The notes under the pieces were generated by a model that was given only the letters and a program-made list of their open reading frames with translations, was not told where the DNA came from and ran no database searches. Positions 12,610 through 22,944 of a stretch of DNA of 64,000 nucleotides are shown piece by piece. The position numbers and the translations under genes were made by a program. Positions within the stretch are counted from its first letter, which is position 1. Every line of letters begins with the position of its first letter. The stretch is from Haemonchus contortus (lineage: Eukaryota > Nematoda > Chromadorea > Rhabditida > Trichostrongylidae): positions 44,042,666 to 44,106,665 of the forward strand of contig LS997565.1 in the NCBI GenBank assembly GCA_000469685.2, given 5' to 3'.

Positions 12610-12776
12610 TTACCCTCCCATGCGGGTATGATGGTATGACACCAAATAGACCTTGGTGCGATGAAAGGCTTGGTTGATCCAGACCCAATCCGAGCTTCGA
12701 GATCTCAATCAGAGCTTCGAACCACTAACCATTGTTACATGTAGTGCGCCACTTGCCAGTACACCACTCCGTCCCT
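12610..12776 (-). repeat. tRNA-derived SINE-like repeat, family 1
   Basis: On the minus strand a pol III A-box-like core (TGGCAAGTGG, complement of about 12750-12760) is followed by a B-box-like core (GGTTCGAAGCTC, complement of about 12712-12723). The downstream body shares words (AAAGGCTTGGTTG, CCTCCCA) with the copies at 16.3, 22.7, 37.7 and 43.1 kb. Not a complete tRNA: no cloverleaf can be closed by eye. Confidence 0.65.
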
Positions 12777-12779
12777 GCT

Positions 12780-14440
12780 TAAATGAATAAAGACATCGAA
12801 TGAATAACAAGGAAACAAGTTGATAAATAAATAAAGCCAAAAATAGATTTTTTCGCATAATAGTTAGTGGCACATGTCATTCGATTTCCAAAGTTTATTA
12901 TTTCATGAGTAATTCGGACTAAAATGTCTCTGGGATTGACTTTATTCCTTCATGAACTTTACCTACGTATCTATTTATCACGACGATTTCCTTCCAAACA
13001 TGAGAAGGAAGAAACGCCCAAATGTGAACGCAATCAACAACATCGGATGATGGATGATGCTCATAAGGAGATGTATTGATGACACGATATGGGAGGATTG
13101 CTTATCGCACTCTCCTTTTTTCTCAAAGTGGAACGAAGAGATCTATCACTTGTCTGACAACCTCGGTAAATTCTGAAGCTTCCATAAAGCCCTGTCCTTT
13201 TTTCTTTTCTATACTACTTTACTATGTTGAACTACACTATTCTAATCTATTGCAATATTATACTATTGAACAATATTAGCTGTTCTACATAATGATGATA
13301 TGTTTAGTTCTGCGGGCGATTTTCGTGCTTCTTTTGTTTCCGAATTACTTTGAATTCCCTTTGCATTCTCTCGTTTTCTCGGACTTATGTCGTGTTCATA
13401 CCTCTCCTTTAGGGGTCGAACATGACGATTCAACGTATAAACAAATGAGTATATAGATACTAATTCACTTGCATTCCATCAAATGAACAGTTCTTATCGA
13501 GACTTGTAAAAACAGTAATCGACAGTATTGTTATCCGTATTACCATCATTATTTATTATAAACAGGGAAGGATCCAATCCTAAATATAATTATAAACATA
13601 GAGTTATTAGCGAAATAAACATTGAATTTTTTGAATATTCTACTTTCAGTTGGTTCCACTCGCACAGAGATCATCAACTTTCTATCAAAAAAATTTTTGA
13701 GTTCAGTGAGCTCTACGAGTAAAGGTGTATGAGTAAATAGGAAGCTTCTCATTTGAAAAATACTGGTGAAGCCAAAGGTTACTCAGAAAATAAGAATATT
13801 AAGCCTATTTAAATGGTCTCTGCTAACAACCCTATCAAGAATCAAAATTTTCCGAGGAATCATCCTGATATCTGCACACTTACGAGCTTTTTGGTTAGGC
13901 TGAAAAAATTTATATGTAGATGTCTAATTGCATTGGTCCCGCTCTGGGACACATTGTTTGGGGAAGTTCGCACAGATCGAGTTTTGGAGTCCTTTTTATT
14001 CCAGACACAGCACGAAATAATAATTGCTAGGCTATTTTGTTTTTCAGGCTACAAATCAGTTGTGCTTTTGACAGGAACATTTTGCAATTACGATTTCGCT
14101 TGAGCGAGCTAACAGAACGGCAAAGTTTCCTGTCCAGCAATGCCATACAGTGGCATTTTTAGTTTCAAACCTTGAACCGTTCGAAATCTACCCGCAAGGA
14201 TGGCGAATTGTAGGCAGAACTTCAGCACCAGAAGAGAATCGAACGAGTTCCCGTGCTCTCCGGCCACCGTGGGCTTATCGTGGGATATATAAAAACTATT
14301 CAGAAATTTTGGGCGACTAAACCCTAATCGATCCGAACCCGCTCATTGTGCATGAATTTTTGCGCCGACCTACTTCTGCGTAGAAATGGGTAGAACAAGA
14401 CTGACGACGATGCATAGGAAAGCAAAAATTAGGGAAAATT
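12780..14440. other. Stretch without supportable genes
   Basis: A 96-codon plus-strand frame at 13813-14103 and smaller ones at 13528-13752 lack splice boundaries or recognisable motifs. A TATA-like string near 14285 (plus) is not followed by a credible coding exon. Confidence 0.45.
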
Positions 14441-14446
14441 TTTATT
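14441..14446 (-). promoter_or_regulatory. Poly(A) signal AATAAA of the ShK gene
   Basis: Plus-strand TTTATT gives AATAAA on the minus strand, 27 bases after the stop codon at 14475-14473. The spacing is normal for a short nematode 3' UTR. Confidence 0.7.
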
Positions 14447-14472
14447 TTCTCCCATCAGGCTCTTTCAATTAA

Positions 14473-14992
14473 TCACCATTGTGTACAAATGCCACATGTC
14501 TTGGAACAGTACGTCTCTGCGATGTTGTAGAAGTCCGGTTGGGTGCACATCCCTGAGTGTTTTGGGCCCAAGCAGAACTGTTCACCTCCAGCGTCATAAC
14601 ATGGCTGAAAGAGTCAGTTCTTATAATTATGTTCACGTACATGGGAGCGATCCATCTTTACTTCAATGCGCCATGCATTCAATACCCAACCTGGACGTCG
14701 TTGAGCTTTGGCACAGTATTAAGTAGAGAAATCAAAATCAATAATATAAATGTGTGCCTGGTCTGAATCCGTTTTATATCGGGATTAAAGCCGTGCTAGT
14801 TTTGTGGGGTTTGGTCTTGGATTTGATCCTTGACCGTGTTTGAGCTGTCAGGATAACACTTTGATGCCCATCGTTCACTCAGAGCAACGGAAAAGTGAAA
14901 TTGCACCCCATAACTTGTTAACTTACAAAAGTTGCTGCTTCACATGTGAAGGCGTTGGCCAGGAAGAGGGCGCAGACGATGTAGAAGAGCAT
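14473..14992 (-). CDS. Secreted single-domain ShK (ShKT) peptide, two exons
   Basis: Exon 1 is 14992-14927: a start codon and a 22-residue signal segment beginning MLFYIVCALFLANAF, ending at a strong donor (TTTT|GTAAGTT), phase 0. Exon 2 is 14604-14473: acceptor TTTCAG, phase 0, 43 codons and TGA. The 322-bp intron keeps frame, giving a protein of 65 residues. The mature part is almost exactly one ShKT domain, with six cysteines in the typical order: CYD near the start, FC, MC, then YC, TC and IC in the last 13 residues, ending just after the sixth cysteine. ShKT domains are six-cysteine modules named after a sea-anemone potassium-channel blocker and are abundant in nematode secreted proteins; most have no proven toxin activity. 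The domain and gene structure are seen; secretion follows from the signal peptide; the target is unknown. TATA boxes upstream and AATAAA downstream support an intact stand-alone gene. Confidence 0.9.
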
Positions 14993-15035
14993 GTCGATTT
15001 CTACTGAACTGATACCACACCTTCGCGGAGGGGTG

Positions 15036-15053
15036 TATTTATACCTATTTATA
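15036..15053 (-). promoter_or_regulatory. Two TATA boxes upstream of the ShK gene
   Basis: TATAAATA occurs twice on the minus strand (complement of 15036-15043 and 15046-15053), 44-61 bases before the start codon at 14992. That leaves a 5' UTR of only about 15-30 bases, usual for small nematode secreted-protein genes. Confidence 0.65.
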
Positions 15054-15059
15054 AAATAG

Positions 15060-16330
15060 TCGAGAACAATGCCATTATTGCGGGGTTACAGCTGGATTAA
15101 CAGTAAAATAAAGAGGTGAAGCTCCCACTTTAACTGACTGTGCATATTTGCCATGCAAAATTCAATAACTCAAAGTAATTCAGTATTCAGAATCGCAGTT
15201 AATCCTCACCATCTAGCTCCTATCGGTTGCTCAGGAATCAGTCAGGACAGAAGAAGGAGCCGGTATCATGTAGGCTTGGGGTTCTTCTCGAAAAAGGGTC
15301 TCTAATCGAAGGGTCTCGAATTCGAAGAAGCAGAGCGTTACATGAACACCATTTTTGAGAATAAGAAGGCCTCAAAATTGCATCACTTCATTGCTGCGAG
15401 TCGTTCTATAAGCTGTGAACAGAGTCAAACACTCTTACGGTAGTGGATGGAATGCAAGTGCTCCTTATTTCTTAGTTTCCTGTTTTCTCAAAAACAGCTT
15501 AGCCCACTTTCTGTATTGATTTTCACAAAGTTGATCCTTTCGGAGAAAAGAGTTCATTTACCTGGTATTCCTAATAACTGGGAAACCTGATATGTAAGTT
15601 GGGAATATTTATCGCGAGCCCCAGGACAAAAAGTTGCACAGAGTTAGCCGATCCGTACTCGAAGAACTCGCCCAATCTTGGCTAGTTGTCTCATAATGCG
15701 TTTAGCCTCGACGAGGTTGTCTCAGTTAGTTGTCGCTCTCTTATCAGCATTCAACCAGGGCTTCGCCATTGCTTGACCCCTCCTTAAAAACTATTATAGT
15801 AAACTTTGCGCCTCTACACTTGGCTATAAAAGAGTTCTAGCTCTGCAACGGGTTATTGGGGCAGCCAAACTATTTGGATAGCCCTGTGAGAATTTCGGGT
15901 TGTAGTGGATTCATACTCAAATAGGCTCGTCAATCCTGGTGCAGCTTCATTTTTTGCGCCATTTTATCTACACACCCACTACCATGAATTCCCGAAGATT
16001 ATGGGATGGATCCATAAACGCTGATTGCTTGACTCATTTTGCAGATAGCGCTTTTCGCGGAAATTCGCCAATCCCCCTACACTGTAGTGCTTTCTGGCAC
16101 GCTCAATTGTGCCTCGACGCTCACCTTTGCTGGCACAGTCTAATACTCAGAAACTAAAAATCGTCCAAAAATGTGATAAAATAAAATGGGCGATAGTAGC
16201 GATATACATCTAGAAGTCTTGGAAAACTTCTGGACGTAATTCATTCCGTTCAGAATACCTTCTTACGTTCGAACCCTATCGCAATCTGAGTGAAGTTTGA
16301 ATGCATGAATGATCTATACAGTTGTTTGTG
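15060..16330. other. Stretch without supportable genes
   Basis: Upstream region of the ShK gene. A TATAAAAG string near 15825 (plus) is followed by a 72-codon frame at 15939-16157 without splice signals. No other structure recognised. Confidence 0.45.
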
Positions 16331-16337
16331 GTTGCCA

Positions 16338-16497
16338 CAAGTCAGTGCTTTTATCCTCACAGTCGAGCCTGGCACCAATTGATAGACAGTGTAGGGATAG
16401 AACGCTTGGTTGGCCCAGACGGATATCGAGCTGACATTCGAACCGGTGACCGTGTTTTTGTGATAGCGCGCTACTTGCCACTACACCACTTCCACCC
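16338..16497 (-). repeat. tRNA-derived SINE-like repeat, family 1
   Basis: Minus strand: A-box-like TGGCAAGTAG (about 16470-16485), B-box-like GGTTCGAATGTC (about 16434-16445), then the shared body ending in a segment that reads AAAAGCACTGAC on the sense strand. Same layout as the copies at 12.6, 22.7 and 43.1 kb. Confidence 0.65.
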
Positions 16498-17159
16498 ATA
16501 TAAAATATCTGACAGCCAAAAGGAATTCACAAATATACTGACAGTAATAGTTGAAAAGATTGCAATAGAAACTTATTTTCCATCAGATCTCTACCGAATT
16601 GATCATAGGAGTTCTAACTTAACAATTATTGATAATCTCATAGTAGCATTGTGTATTAGATAAAACTAAATTAAATTACTATTGAATATTAATAATAACC
16701 ATTGATTATTTGATCATAAGGAGCAGCGAAGGGCAAACACGCTACTATCAAAGATCGGCTCAGAGCTCTTCAAATCTCAAACATCGGTAGAGCTGCGACG
16801 GAGTTTCGGTTGTTGTCTTGTTGATTGATATTTGGTTACACGAACGCGCTGTGACGGATCGGTCTCGTACAGTGATTGAGAGCACATGTCTCTGTATCCC
16901 CTATCGTCATCACTTGCTACTCTTTGGAAGCTTTTCTCAAGCCTTCGAAGGATACATCGGCAAGAAGCTACCTGTATATTGGACTCAAATTTAATTACTT
17001 GTTATTTTTATACATTTGTTTGGTACATACTGCTAGATTGTGTTATAAACCTGCAACTCATGCGACTTTAAAGCTGAGCATGAGTCAACACAGTATACGA
17101 TATTCAGAAAAAGAAACTCCATTCTTAGAGTAGCCGGCATCAGGTCTTGGCTCGAGCTT

Positions 17160-17258
17160 CTCGTGATGGTGGGCCTAGGCCATAGACAATCTTCTAGGTT
17201 ACATTCAAAACGCCGCTACGATTCTGGTTGGAAGTCGATTGCGGGGCGTATTTCTTAG
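17160..17258 (+). repeat. 3' fragment of SINE-like family 1
   Basis: Contains the shared 3' body: gcctaggccatagacaatc, then ...attcaaaacgccgctacgat, then tggaagtcgattgcggggcg. The tRNA-like head is missing. Confidence 0.55.
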
Positions 17259-17772
17259 ACGAGATTGATCAATTTCAAACGACTACATCACCTGTCGTTA
17301 CTACTTTTTTAGTGTTTTATTCCCACTATTTCCAAGTGTGGATGAGTCAAGGGAGTAATCTCTTGACCCGAGGTCAAGCGTAGGACCGTAACTCATCGAT
17401 GAACAGGTCCGAATGACCCCTATCACATCTAATATGAACTCTTGACCATACCCGCCTCCCTACTTATTCCCTTTCTTAGTCACTATGAAGAACTCGTTCA
17501 CTTTTTCTTCGTTAATTCCTTTTCACCTTGTAATCTGACCTCGATACGGGGAGGGCGCTCGTGGAATCGGTTACTTTTCCTCTTCTGCCACTTTTTCGTA
17601 GACATCCATCACCTACAGTGATTGAGCAGTTGCTCAGTAATTCATCACAATCACGAATATTTAGAAAAAAAATAAAAGAAAGTGTCAGTTCCGTTGAAAA
17701 GGTGGGAGGTAAATTTTGGGTTGTGGCTTTAATTTTTGCCTACTGCTGCCCTCCTCATCACTTTAGCTTGAG

Positions 17773-18080
17773 GTTTTCCCCGAGGAAGTCGGATCCTTGC
17801 CCTTTTCTGTGAGCAACAGTCTTCGTCTTTGTTTTTATTGATCACTTCCGTCGTTCTCTATAACGAGACTGCTCTGCCGTTAACTACCTCGAATCATTTG
17901 GTTGATGACTCAGACGTCCCCAAATGCCCCACGATTCCGCCAGAGGAATCTGCCCTACTCTCTCCTTTTCAGTGGGCCCACACTTACTGAAGAGCAGTAC
18001 CCATACGTTCTGTCAGGGTGCCCTGACTCGTCCTATTGCATAATGCGAACTGGTGGCCTCACAATCAGTCGGGAGTAGGT
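17773..18080 (+). other. Coding-like stretch in two overlapping frames, unresolved
   Basis: One frame is open from 17773 to 17989 and contains NETALPLTTSNHLVDDSD and PPEESALLSP. Near 17971 a TTTTCAG precedes a second frame (GPTLTEEQYPYVLSGC...) that runs to a GTAGGT donor at about 18078. This could be a decayed coding sequence with a frame change, or an intron acceptor with an unrelated upstream frame. No family recognised. Confidence 0.25.
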
Positions 18081-18250
18081 TACCAGTCAAGAGCTCCAAA
18101 ACCCTGCCGTCATCGGATAAGTTCTATTTACTCTACGGACTTGGAGCAATGAAACGGTTATGGTTGTTTTTAAGATGCTGTGGTAGTGCAAGCCGACCCC
18201 CTAATGGCCAATTTCGTCGGTGGGCGATTTACTGCCATTGCCGTTGCGCT

Positions 18251-18544
18251 TCACCAAATTGCTCCATTAAATGGCCGCTTTTTTCGTGTATTCGGAAATT
18301 TGATGCTGTTTTTTTGTTCCTTCAAACTGCCATCACCATATTTCTCAAATGTCAGATATTTTTCTGTACAACCAAGAGAATTTCTGAAATTGACTTCTTT
18401 TAGTTTCCATTAACCTTTTTCTCTAAAATCTCAGGACCAAATCTTGGAAAGTCACAAAAACCACTTCGAATATAACTTACGTCTGAGGTTCGTAATTAAA
18501 CTTTGGCTGGAAATTCCTAATGTGATACACGGGTTCAATTCTCG
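18251..18544 (-). CDS. Candidate last two exons of an unknown gene
   Basis: Upstream exon 18544-18481 (acceptor TTCAG, strong donor AC|GTAAGTT) reads RIEPVYHIRNFQPKFNYEPQ. Terminal exon 18383-18251 (acceptor AATTTCAG) has 43 codons and TGA. The donor leaves phase 2 and the acceptor supplies one base, so the frame is kept. The product is rich in lysine, asparagine and glutamate, which AT-rich purine-biased DNA can produce by chance. The upstream exon also contains a B-box-like word (ggttcaattc, plus strand near 18532), so a repeat origin is possible. No family recognised and no first exon found. Confidence 0.35.
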
Positions 18545-18549
18545 CTGAA

Positions 18550-21500
18550 CTCCCGCATTGTTACAAAATGAATTCATTTGATTTAAAGAACGCGAGGATG
18601 GAACTGATCCTGTCGGCTAACCTTTCGACGATTTCACCTTTCGAGGTCTATGGAATGTGAAGACTGAATCGGCGAGTTACCTGACCTAATGTCGCACTAC
18701 CCTTCAACACCTTCGAAACCAGTTATGATAATACATAGTCATCAGGTGAACAAAGTAAAGATATGGTATAGCTGTGCAGATACAATGAGTAGTGTCCCCT
18801 CATACAGCGAGAATGTGGAGACTTTCAGAAAATTTGATAAAAAATTGGGCTACTGCGTAATTTCCAGCTGATACTTTCCAAAAGACGATCTAAACTCCCT
18901 TGGATAAAAGGCTGCTCGAGTGGCCAGCTAGTTTTGAACCTTTGATTCAATTTACAGCGATGACACTTATTGAGACTGCATAGACCCCCTTTCCCCTATA
19001 GACTCCTACGTGACAGGAACTGTATTCTGCAGTCTTTAACTACAAGACCTCATCGTAACTGCAAAATAGACCGACTTTTTTTTATGATGAGCAACTAATC
19101 TCCCTTTGCCAGCCACTCAACGTACCGATGTGATCCTTGCGTCAAATTCAAACAAATATCTGTTTGCTTTGCAATTTCATGAGTTTCGTCCGTCGACGTA
19201 TCCTATTTGTATGAAGGACGATACGGTGTACCTATGAATCTCATTACAAAATGTAGGCAAACAATCTCAAATTCTCAAAAATGACGCTGTCACTTTGCAT
19301 TTGAATTGGTTCGACCAATGATACTCAGAACGCTAGAAAATTCTATGACCACCCATGTCACTCCAAAAATTCTTCGGGTTCGGCAACACCGGAAGCGGGC
19401 TGACGCGACGCGTCGATTCAGCCGTGTCTCCATCAAGCCAAGTCCTTCTACTTTGATCTAAAAATAATTGTTGGCGGCTCTTTCTGACTAGTGACAAGAC
19501 TAGCCAATTATTCACATAGTCGTGCGAGTACTATCTCGGTCGCAAGCGGTCGCCATGCGATAAAGCTGATGAATCCAAGTACTAGAAGTATGGAACAACT
19601 GAGGGGCACTGGTCATGTCTCTGTGCATCATTACTTCTTACCATATGAATAACATTGCGGATTCTTCCTGCAGCCATCAATGGTTTCAGTTGGACTCATA
19701 CTTTTAATAGAGCGTCCCCAAATGGATAGCTTGAGACGGGCGCGGCTGCAACGCGTCATAGTTGCACTTCAGAGGAGGTATCTTGGGAAGATAAGGTTCC
19801 TCCTATCGTTTGACATACCCGTATGTGTTCGATTCATCTCGACAGGAAAGCGGATGATCGCTCTTCGGTGATGCCCCTGAATAATTTTGTGATATGTACT
19901 CTGTAACCTGCCTTTCTGATAGTGCCACCCACCTGTCCACTCCCGAAGCGGTCCTTTCTTTACCGGTTGCTTTGTGACTCATCTTTCCTAACATCATCTT
20001 TCTTAGGAATGCATTTTATGGACCGGAACGCTTATCAATTGCCGAACAGTCCATTAGTCGCTTTATCGATAGCATGGCCCTCAGATCGATTCTTTTCGTC
20101 ACATCCTTCTCCTGTTCGGTTGTGGTTGCTACTCGTTTGACCTTAATAAGGTCCCAGTGAAGGCTCTGAACCGTGTCAAGTGCGTGGTCAAACTCGACAT
20201 ATGTTAGTCATGAAATACATAATATCCAGCCACTTTTCAGACTTTTTCTCCCCATATCCATACCCAATTACAACTGCCATAGGTATGTACCAGCTTGTTT
20301 AGAGGGTGGGGAAGATATCACAACCTCTAACATCGCCATACTTCACTTCGTCAACCTCTTGACCCTCGGAAGTGAAACCTTTCGAAACCATTGAAGAGAC
20401 TCGTTTTCAAACGATTACTGTGAGACCATTAAAATTCCAATTTTAAATGCCTCTGAAATGCCATCAATATCGTTTTTATCCGCTTCCATTCTGTGAAACC
20501 AGTCCCTGCAGAACCAGATGATGTCGCCAGGAAATTAGTCATTCCTGATTGTCGAAAACCTTTCCGAAAACAACCTCTCGTTATCGGATGATGTTCACAC
20601 TTTTATTGCATATGGCTTTCCGTAGTTACGAGCGGATTCATTTTTATCTTTTCCTTTATCTCAGCTTCCTTTTTTTGAAAGAAGTCCCCATCTTTCGATA
20701 AGAAGAACGTTCTTTGGTGATTCAGCATAATGCAAACGGCAGCGGTCAGAGGAACCATATGCATAATCCGCTGGTTCAGTCATCCTGCTGTAGCTCGCGA
20801 TCGGTGTTTCGTTCAGGAGCTTTAGTGTCTGGAAGGGTACTTCCCAACCGCCTTAAGCATGGGTGCTGACCCAAATTCCGAAAAATCATGAGTTATCGCC
20901 TAAACGAAATCCAGGTGAACTAGGCGGCTTGTGGGACTGATAACGAGATGCACGGAAGAAAGTCCAGTCCGACTTGACTTCTCTACTACATGTCTCTAAA
21001 GTTTGTATTTTGGTGTCTCTGGTATGCAAATTGAAGGCGATCTGCTTCCTAAATGGCTCCAACGAATGGCCGGACCCCAATTGCCAAAGTATGAATGTTT
21101 GGCTATATCAACCCTCGGATACGCCATGTATTTGACTGCCATTGGTTTCGGGTAACTTTCGATTGTGTTCTCGATTTATACTATGAGTTGCGAAGGAATG
21201 TTATAGGAAAGCATGTCAGTTTTTACCCTCCCGGATGTAACAATTAGCGGAGCGCGAAGAAATGGAGGGCGTGGTTGCTTTGGGTGGATCCGGTTCGAGA
21301 TTCGTTTCTCGGGGACCAGGCATAGGGATTGCGCTGCTACCTTACCGTGTCTTAATCAAACCTGAGGCTTTGTTTGGGACTTATTATTCCTTCCGGAGGA
21401 CTTTTGGTCAGGGGCTATCCAGTTGTTCCACTTGTTTAATTGTTGTTCGTTTCCAATCCCTATGGGCCATCTTCCTTGTCCGGGACGTCACTTTGATACC

Positions 21501-22695
21501 AATTAATGAAACCATTTGGGTTATTGGGTCCAAATGAAATTCATTAGTTTTCCCTGTTCTCCTGGGCGATCTCACGAGAAATTTAACAACGGAAATGTTC
21601 TATAGTCTTTACATTGTGTTTGTCTGAGGAAACTGGTAGTGATTTCGTAATCGGGTACAGAAGGGTGATGCGCCCCTCATTACTGTCTCTCGATTATCAG
21701 AAGGAGGTGACTCTTCTCTTGGTGAAATGTTTCTGTTTAACCTCTCAATTGTCAGTTTGTACTTTGACAGTTAACCATTATTTTCCATTCTCATATGCTC
21801 TCGTTCCCGCATAGAATTGTCGCGAATTGGGTGGTGAGGTTTGGGAGAGCGTGGGTGATGAGTCATGGGAGGACCTTACCGGGTTTTGGACTGCTTGGGC
21901 TTTGTGATACATATCCGACTTATGAAACTTGAGGATGGAGCATGGCTCGTAATGAGCTAGCACAGCTTCGAATTCGCTTAAACCCCCTCTCCTGACTGAC
22001 CCAGACCTTTAAGCCTCTGGAGCAGAGGCGAGCTTCACCAATGTGGATGCGCCCAGGCCTCCCAGCTTTCATCCCCAAAAGGGTTTGGGTAGAGCGGAGA
22101 AATGAAAGTTTGATAGTCACCGAATTGCGTCTTCAAATTCAATAACTAAGAGTCGATTTCTAAAAGTACCTTTGAGGAGCAATTGCCCTATTTACTGCGA
22201 AGCAACAAGAATAACTTTCCCCCAGGGAGCCATGTATTCCCTAAATGCCAGCCACTAAAGCGCTCATGACATCAAACAACATCCGCTGAACTTACGTTTT
22301 GTCGTTGGCCGTCTGAGACGTTCCTGTTTTCAGTTGGATCAGTCGTTTCTTGTAATTTGACAGCATGTTTTTGGCTATGCCATACGAATTAGCTTCTATT
22401 CGTCGGGCTGTCGACGGCACCCCTCACTGATAGCATAACCACCCGTTTCCCTAAAAAACATACACATTTCATCGTCCAGTCCGAAATAGTGTAGTATGCT
22501 GCTCATATTGTTCGATCTACTCCCTACAGAACCGATCTGATCGCCGTAACTTTCGCCACCTGTCCAACCCCCCTTTCAGTTCGGGACAGTAGTTTTTTTC
22601 TTACGCTGTCCCTGCTATATAAATTTCAAATGCCTTTTTCAGGAATGCGGCTGTGTGAATTTGTTTTATTACTACTTTGCAAACTTTTAATGCGT
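18550..22695. other. Long stretch without supportable genes
   Basis: Frames up to 91 codons (21262-21537, plus) occur without splice signals or domain patterns. A minus-strand frame at 19333-19515 includes a GC-rich word (gacgcgacgcgtcgattcag near 19402) that may belong to a dispersed repeat. Nothing else supported. Confidence 0.45.
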
Positions 22696-22700
22696 AAATG

Positions 22701-22939
22701 CTCGGTGTTGTAGTGGCATGAGGCGCACTACCACACAGGCATGGTCACGAGTTCGAACCTGCATCGATATCCTCCTAGGCTGACCAAACCTTCTATCCCT
22801 CCTGTGTCGGATAATTAGGATCATACCTGTTTGGGAGGTCAAAGCACTGATTTGTGCATCCGCGAGTCATTGTCTAGGCCACAAACGCAGTCAAACGTCC
22901 CTATGATTCTGAATAGAAGTGGAGTGCGGAGCGTATCCC
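22701..22939 (+). repeat. tRNA-derived SINE-like repeat, family 1, near full length
   Basis: Best sense copy. A-box-like tgtagtggcatgagg near 22708 and B-box gagttcgaacct at 22749-22760, spaced about 40 bases as in a tRNA. Then the body: cctcctaggctgaccaaacc, gggaggtcaaagcactga, gtcattgtctaggccacaaa, and a 3' end reading gattctgaatagaagtggag then tgcggagcgtatccc. The 3' words recur in the copies at 17.2, 37.7, 39.4 and 53.6 kb. Confidence 0.75.
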
Positions 22940-22944
22940 GAAAA

